NCBI GenBank assembly: GCA_016712225.1
Contig: JADJRL010000003.1
Location: 2,183,501 to 2,247,500 of the forward strand
DNA from: Candidatus Defluviibacterium haderslevense
GTDB lineage: Bacteria; Bacteroidota; Bacteroidia; Chitinophagales; Saprospiraceae
Direction: 5' to 3'
DNA: 64,000 bases
This document shows, piece after piece, positions 59,511 to 64,000 of this stretch (position 1 is its first letter; every line of letters begins with the position of its first letter). Below the pieces are notes generated by a model that saw only the letters and a program-made list of their open reading frames with translations, ran no database searches and was not told the origin of the DNA. A program made the position numbers and the translations under genes.

Positions 59511-59590
59511 AGCCCACAGCACCCATCGAAACGGGATAGTAGGCCTCCTAACCGCAAAATTAGGCTGTAAAAATATGGTTTTTTATTCTC
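59511..59590 (+). promoter_or_regulatory. Folded leader element, possible attenuator
   Basis: ACAGC (59516-59520) can close with GCTGT (59564-59568) around two small hairpins: CCC-AT-CG-AAA-CG-GG (59522-59535) and CCTAA-CCGCAAAA-TTAGG (59547-59564). A T-rich run follows at about 59579-59584. GC content is above its surroundings. The segment shares GGGATAGTAG with the element at 31150. It could be a terminator/attenuator or a small structured RNA. Confidence 0.35.
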
Positions 59591-59950
59591 TTCTGAAGCT
59601 GTTTTTTGAATTATTTTATAATGTTCAAAAAAGGTATAGCTTTGATTACGAAATGTTTTAGCAATTTATCCCATGATTTCAGTCATTTATACTTAAAAAG
59701 TATAATGATATATGTATTTAATTTGGTTGTATTTGATTTTCAAAATCAAAGTGATTTTTATCAATTTATTAGAAAATTCTTAGAAAAATATTTTGATAGG
59801 AGCAATAGATCAGCTCAAGCCAATGAATCTGAAAGCCTTATCCACGGATATCAATTGCAGACTTATCAGAAAAATAGCTTGATTACACGACCACTTTATA
59901 AGAAATACGGGCTAAGTGATATACTAAGTTCTCGACTAACTACGAAATAT

Positions 59951-61519
59951 ATGAAAACTATCGAACGTATTATTTTATTTATCGGAATAGGATTTTGGTG
60001 TTGTACACAGGTTTACAGCCAAAATGACACCACAGGTATCGGCGACCGCGTGTGGTTGGATATGGATGGAAATGGAATTCAGGATCCTAAGGAAATTGGA
60101 CTTAACGGAATCAGTATTAACTTATTTTCAGACAAAGATCAGAATGGTATTCCTGATGGTGTCGTCATCCAGAGTACTGTAAGTTCTTTTCATAATTCTA
60201 CCAGTGGGTACTATCATTTCGAAAATTTAGAGACAGGATATTATGTTTTGCAATTTGTTTTTTCAAAACAATATTATCCTACGGTGTTTAGAGCTGGAAG
60301 TGACGCTATGGTTGATTCCGACGTGCAATCTCTCGGTTATACTTCAACGATATTTTATATATCCCAAACCAATGATTTATCGATTGATCTTGGATTAGTT
60401 CCAAAAGGGACAATTGGAGATTTTGTTTGGAATGATCAGGACCTGGATGGAATTCAGGATAAGAATGAACCCGGAATTAATGGATTTACCATTCAATTAT
60501 TGAATAAAAATAATGTAGTTGTTGATCAGGTAATAAGTTCTAATAATTTGAATACTGGAGAAGCTGGTTGGTATGAATTTCAATCCGTATTTCCCGGAGA
60601 ATATTACATAAAAATATTTCCTGGTTCAAACAAAGGTTACAAACACTCCAATCCTTATGTCGGTAAAAATGATCAATTGGATTCTGACATTACGGATCAA
60701 AATGGGAATAATACAACGGCAATATTTACACTGGGAATTGGAGCTTATTTGAGTTCGATCGATGCTGGTTATTTTCTTAATAATGCAATTGGAAATTATG
60801 TTTGGCGCGATATCAACCTGAATGGAATGCAAGATCCAAACGAAACCGGAGTTAATGGTGTCGTTATCTCTTTATTCGATGCAGTGTCCCGTAACAAAAT
60901 TGCAGAGACGGTATCTAAGATAAATCCATACGATGGAACCAATGGATTCTATTATTTTAATAATTTGGTTGCGGGATCTTATTATATTCAAGTGTCTAGA
61001 CCATTGCTTTTCTATTTTACTATACCTGGAGTAGGTAGTGAAGATGTGGATTCAGATATTGATGGATCCAATGGTCGATGGACGAGTGCTACCATGTACA
61101 TATCGCCTAACACTAATTATTTATTATGTGATGTTGGATTAAGAAATTATTCAGATGAAGGATTCACTGCAATCGCTACAGATGAATTGATAGGAGATGA
61201 TGAAACTGCAGTATTTATTCCTACCAAATCTATTAATAATCCTCAACACAACATCTCAAAATCAGAGACCATGAAAAACAAGGTCATTGATTTTAATATC
61301 GTGAACAAACAAATACAAATTGTAAATAGGCCACCTTTAAACGCAGAATTTGAAATGTATGACCTTACAGGGCGTTTGATCTGGCGCCGTAGTATGCCAT
61401 TTGATGAGAACATCCCTAATTTTTTTGATTTACCATTATTAAGTCCAGAAATTTATATTATGGTTGGTCGTGTTGGAAATGAAAAATGTAGTAAAACATT
61501 TTATTATGGAAATCATTGA
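59951..61519 (+). CDS. SdrD B-like repeat protein with T9SS-like tail
   Basis: The 522-aa protein, with start chosen at ATG 59951, has a signal peptide (MKTIERIILFIGIGFWCCTQVYSQ). The frame is open back to 59606, but that 115-codon extension would place the signal inside the protein. Three SdrD B-like domains follow (about 31-153, 154-279 and 280-397), each with a GD-x-VW-x-D opening and an acidic NG-(I/M)-QD loop expected to bind calcium. A linker leads to a C-terminal domain (about 455-522; FEMYDLTGRLIW) that resembles T9SS tails but lacks the usual YPNP motif. The repeats are close relatives of the C-terminal domains in the giant adhesin at 8130. A surface or matrix protein is inferred. 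Confidence 0.8.
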   Translation: MKTIERIILFIGIGFWCCTQVYSQNDTTGIGDRVWLDMDGNGIQDPKEIGLNGISINLFSDKDQNGIPDGVVIQSTVSSFHNSTSGYYHFENLETGYYVLQFVFSKQYYPTVFRAGSDAMVDSDVQSLGYTSTIFYISQTNDLSIDLGLVPKGTIGDFVWNDQDLDGIQDKNEPGINGFTIQLLNKNNVVVDQVISSNNLNTGEAGWYEFQSVFPGEYYIKIFPGSNKGYKHSNPYVGKNDQLDSDITDQNGNNTTAIFTLGIGAYLSSIDAGYFLNNAIGNYVWRDINLNGMQDPNETGVNGVVISLFDAVSRNKIAETVSKINPYDGTNGFYYFNNLVAGSYYIQVSRPLLFYFTIPGVGSEDVDSDIDGSNGRWTSATMYISPNTNYLLCDVGLRNYSDEGFTAIATDELIGDDETAVFIPTKSINNPQHNISKSETMKNKVIDFNIVNKQIQIVNRPPLNAEFEMYDLTGRLIWRRSMPFDENIPNFFDLPLLSPEIYIMVGRVGNEKCSKTFYYGNH

Positions 61520-61542
61520 TAGACCCTTTACTAACGATTGAT

Positions 61543-61569
61543 TCCTATTTATAAAAGTAATAAATAGGA
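61543..61569 (+). repeat. Perfect 10-bp inverted repeat after the SdrD-like gene
   Basis: TCCTATTTAT (61543-61552) and ATAAATAGGA (61560-61569) form a stem with a 7-nt loop, 24 bp after the stop codon. No T tract follows, so this is an mRNA-end hairpin or regulator site rather than a standard terminator. Confidence 0.5.
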
Positions 61570-61717
61570 TTGTTCAGGTATAAAAAAGAATGAAAGTATT
61601 AATTTATAAATTTAGTTTATTCGACATGAATAAATTTATAATTTTTGAAAGTTTTAAAATATGAAAATACGATATTAAAAATTATTATTTATGTAAATCA
61701 TCTAAAACCTTCTTGCT

Positions 61718-62968
61718 ATGAAAAAGTTATATTTAATTCAGACATTAAGAATATTTCCTTTTCTAATTATGTCATCACTGTTTGGTCAAGTTCATGTTGT
61801 TGAAGAAATGAAATTGGCTGAACCGACACACGTAACCTGTGAATATGATCGTTATAAGCAGCCACTAGATGCATATTATTCAAGCATGGAGAAAAAAAAT
61901 CAGAATCGATTTCAAACTCGTTCTAACAATGGCAATTTGGAATTACATATTTATGTGGATACCAGTTACGAACGACGCCGAACTGGTGGATATAATAATA
62001 ATGACAGTGTAAGAAATTATTTAAATGGTGTGTTTACAGACGCACAGATTCTATTTAATAATGCCTCTGCAAGCTGGGATGTGGTCACTGAAGCAGAAAT
62101 TGTATTCTTTGATGGGGCAACACCTTTTTCTTATGGTGCAGATATCGCTGCATCATTAATTAATTTTTATGATTGGGTGGATGCTCAAGGGTATCCGGGT
62201 AATGATGATAACTATATTTTTTATACAGGAAATTATACCAATCGAGGTGTTTCCTTTTTAGGAACATTGTGCCTTCCAGGAGGCTCATTGGTGGGTTTTG
62301 TCAACAGTAAAAATCCCAATGTAGATTTATCCAGTCATGAATGGATTGGTCATAGTGCCAGCTCCAATCATTATAACACGGAAGTTAATATAATGAATTC
62401 CAATACCAGCAGACCATGGAATAATCCAAGCATAGTTGTTATCCAGGATTTTCTGGATAATCAGACTTGCGTTGCGAATTTCCAACCACCCATGGCTTTT
62501 GGTTTTATCCATTTTGATGCACATCTCAATAATAAATCCGTTGATCTAAATTGGAGTCTCAATGCTCAATTGGATGTTAATAAAATGATCATAGAGAGAA
62601 GTTCAACTACTACAGATTGGGTTCAATTGAATACCATCGAAAACAAGCAAAAAACATCGACCCATTTTTTCCAAGATCAATTATCACAACAAGGAAAGTA
62701 TTACTACAGAATCAAAGCTATCTGTAAAGATCAAACCATTGTTGAAAGCCCCATCCAGACTATTGCATACAAGAATCAACGAACTTTTGCGATTCATGAT
62801 TTAAGTATTTTTAATCCGGAACACGCCATGTTTTTTATCTACGATTTATTTGGCAGACTCATTCATAAATCCAACGTACCAGAATACAATCTGAATGACT
62901 TGTCGTATTCAGGACAAGTGTTCGTGCAATCAGGTGAAGAGACGTTTCATTTGTTTACAGGAAATTAA
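61718..62968 (+). CDS. Metzincin-like secreted protein with altered zinc motif
   Basis: The 416-aa protein has a signal peptide ending near LFGQ. The catalytic-like domain spans about 65-250: LHIYVDTSYE opening strand, a putative zinc helix HEWIGHSASSNHY (residues 207-219), and a Met-turn-like VNIMNSN (M226). Standard metzincins (reprolysin type) read HExxHxxGxxH; here one extra residue, probably W209, separates HE from IGH, and the glycine of the xxG step is a serine. The final histidine H218 is kept. A fibronectin-III-like domain (about 255-345) and a degenerate T9SS-like tail (about 350-416; FIYDLFGRLIH) follow. Likely exported; the activity is uncertain because of the altered motif. Confidence 0.75.
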   Translation: MKKLYLIQTLRIFPFLIMSSLFGQVHVVEEMKLAEPTHVTCEYDRYKQPLDAYYSSMEKKNQNRFQTRSNNGNLELHIYVDTSYERRRTGGYNNNDSVRNYLNGVFTDAQILFNNASASWDVVTEAEIVFFDGATPFSYGADIAASLINFYDWVDAQGYPGNDDNYIFYTGNYTNRGVSFLGTLCLPGGSLVGFVNSKNPNVDLSSHEWIGHSASSNHYNTEVNIMNSNTSRPWNNPSIVVIQDFLDNQTCVANFQPPMAFGFIHFDAHLNNKSVDLNWSLNAQLDVNKMIIERSSTTTDWVQLNTIENKQKTSTHFFQDQLSQQGKYYYRIKAICKDQTIVESPIQTIAYKNQRTFAIHDLSIFNPEHAMFFIYDLFGRLIHKSNVPEYNLNDLSYSGQVFVQSGEETFHLFTGN

Positions 62969-63618
62969 TACGAAAGTAGAATTACGAATTGTCAATTACG
63001 AATTATTGAAACAATTTCGAATTTCAAATTACGAATTACGAATTACGAAACGGAGTTTCATATTACTATTTTGAATTAAAAATTATGTGAGTGAAATCAA
63101 TTACGAATTTCAAATTAAGAATTATATAATTTGAATTTTTTAATCAATCAATCAAAGATTTAATTAATATTATCTATTGGTATTTTGTAAATCATTAAAT
63201 ATCATTATTGGTGATGGATTTGCAATATAGTTTGCATTAATATCTAAATTCTATTTTATAATATGATACAATAGTTCCATTACTTTGCGTTTGGATGATT
63301 TGATTAATATTGAACCATGCTTCACATATAATAATAGCTAAAGAACTTAGCTATTATTTTTCTAAAAGAATTTTATCGACAACATTTTTCATGCATATTA
63401 TTTTATTTAGCTAATTATTTTCTCGAAGTAGCATTCCTAATTCCTCCATCAAACTGTAATATGAGTACTCAAATATTATAAGGAATTATTTATTTTATTA
63501 TATTACGAAAAATAATATATGTCTTTTGCTTAATATTTAGATAACAATATCATAATGTTCGAATGGACTAGAATTGGTTGAATTCGACGCACTTTTGCAT
63601 AAAGTTTAAGCTTTATAA
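62969..63618. other. Intergenic region with ATTACGA repeats, 650 bp
   Basis: The first 160 bp carry short repeats (see 62981-63126). The remainder is AT-rich with no supportable gene on either strand. CACTTTTG at about 63591-63598 is one base from the -7 consensus for the last gene. Confidence 0.55.
62981..63126. repeat. Dispersed and tandem AATTACGA / AATTTCAA short repeats
   Basis: AATTACGAATT-type words recur many times, with a tandem run of ATTACGA near 63029-63050 mixed with AATTTCAAATT words that are self-complementary. Simple repeats of this kind are common in intergenic DNA of AT-rich Bacteroidota and often arise by slippage. Confidence 0.7.
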
Positions 63619-64000
63619 ATGAGAGTTATAATATTACAGGCCTTATTATTAATGAATTGTTTTATGGTAAAATCACAACAACCACCTTATTTATTATCTG
63701 AAAAGAACTACCAAATTAAAGCAACAAAAAGCATTGATCTAAAGGATACCGTCATTTTCAATATGGCAAAAGCACGGTTGGTAGGTACGCAATTTATTGA
63801 TATTCCAGTGTCCATTAAGTCTGATGAAGATGTTTTTTCTCTTGATTTTTCATTACAGTTTAATCCAGATCATTTATTATATGACTCCATATTAGACATT
63901 ACAGGTAATATCCAAATGACGGACTATTATAATCCTATTGATGCTACTTTGAGGTTTACTTCCAACAGTTTTAAGCAGTATCCTAAAGATACCATTAAAT
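63619..64000 (+). CDS. Exported protein with cohesin-like domain, 3' end outside window
   Basis: ATG 63619 opens a frame that runs to the window end (127 codons visible). The first ~20 residues (MRVIILQALLLMNCFMVKSQ) form a signal peptide. From about residue 48 the sequence resembles the cohesin-like fold used in Bacteroidota exported proteins: a VGTQFIDIPVSIKS strand, then VFSLDFSLQFNPDHLLYDSI, the amphipathic FS-x-x-F-x-P-x-x-L pattern of cohesins. I expect further domains and probably a T9SS tail beyond the window. The binding partner is unknown. Confidence 0.75.
   Translation, partial: MRVIILQALLLMNCFMVKSQQPPYLLSEKNYQIKATKSIDLKDTVIFNMAKARLVGTQFIDIPVSIKSDEDVFSLDFSLQFNPDHLLYDSILDITGNIQMTDYYNPIDATLRFTSNSFKQYPKDTIK

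Larger units (their letters stand above)
59168..59950. other. Long leader/intergenic region, 783 bp
   Basis: The region contains a possible 28-codon ORF (59197-59283), a folded element (59511-59590), and an in-frame open stretch from 59606 to the chosen start at 59951. That stretch encodes no recognisable domain, and the stop codon at 59594 bounds it upstream. Confidence 0.5.

Noticed and set aside
1..64000. Insertion sequences, prophage or conjugative element
   Set aside because: No transposase, integrase, recombinase, phage or mobilisation gene was seen on either strand.

Overview
The window looks like a chromosome segment of a Bacteroidota bacterium, most likely of the Saprospiria-type lineage. 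The evidence is AT-rich DNA, A-rich start contexts without Shine-Dalgarno sites, occasional promoters of the TTG-N17/18-TAnnTTTG type, many exported proteins ending in a type IX secretion (T9SS) sorting tail with a YPNP-like motif, SprB-like repeats, SdrD B-like repeats and a propeller-type LytS histidine kinase. I see no rRNA, tRNA, transposase, phage gene or CRISPR array.

Layout. 1-31 kb is an adhesin region. It holds the 3' part of an SprB-like repeat protein (1-4470), an FG-GAP/ASPIC-UnbV protein (4796-7606) and one giant gene (8130-30998, 7622 aa). The giant gene carries 46 exact-length 288-bp repeats followed by 18 exact-length 222-bp repeats, then SdrD B-like domains and a T9SS tail. 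After a terminator and a compact structured intergenic element (31150-31262) come nfu and mfd on the minus strand. An 880-bp intergenic region holds a long inverted repeat. It leads to a compact three-gene operon (36246-39260): a stand-alone SET methyltransferase, a D-Ala-D-Ala-ligase-like ATP-grasp enzyme, and a second ATP-grasp enzyme fused to its own SET domain. I regard this as the best candidate for an undescribed system. A DUF885 metallopeptidase-like lipoprotein follows.

41-49 kb holds a LytTR response regulator and its propeller histidine kinase, an unrecognised lipoprotein, a T9SS protein of unknown role and a seven-repeat RCC1-like T9SS protein. 49.5-54 kb has a short tandem hairpin repeat and a minus-strand leucine-rich/L-domain-like T9SS protein built of three modules. 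54.8-56.6 kb encodes a steroid-5-alpha-reductase-like membrane protein and an extended SDR, probably an operon. The rest holds a helical cytoplasmic protein of unknown function, a small T9SS protein, an SdrD B-like T9SS protein, a metzincin-like protein with an odd zinc motif, and the start of an exported protein with a cohesin-like domain.

The general theme is cell-surface display through T9SS (at least nine such proteins), interrupted by housekeeping genes (nfu, mfd), one signalling pair and two small metabolic or modification operons. Gene starts were chosen from signal peptides, promoters and overlaps. Homology statements come from motif recognition by eye, not from searches.
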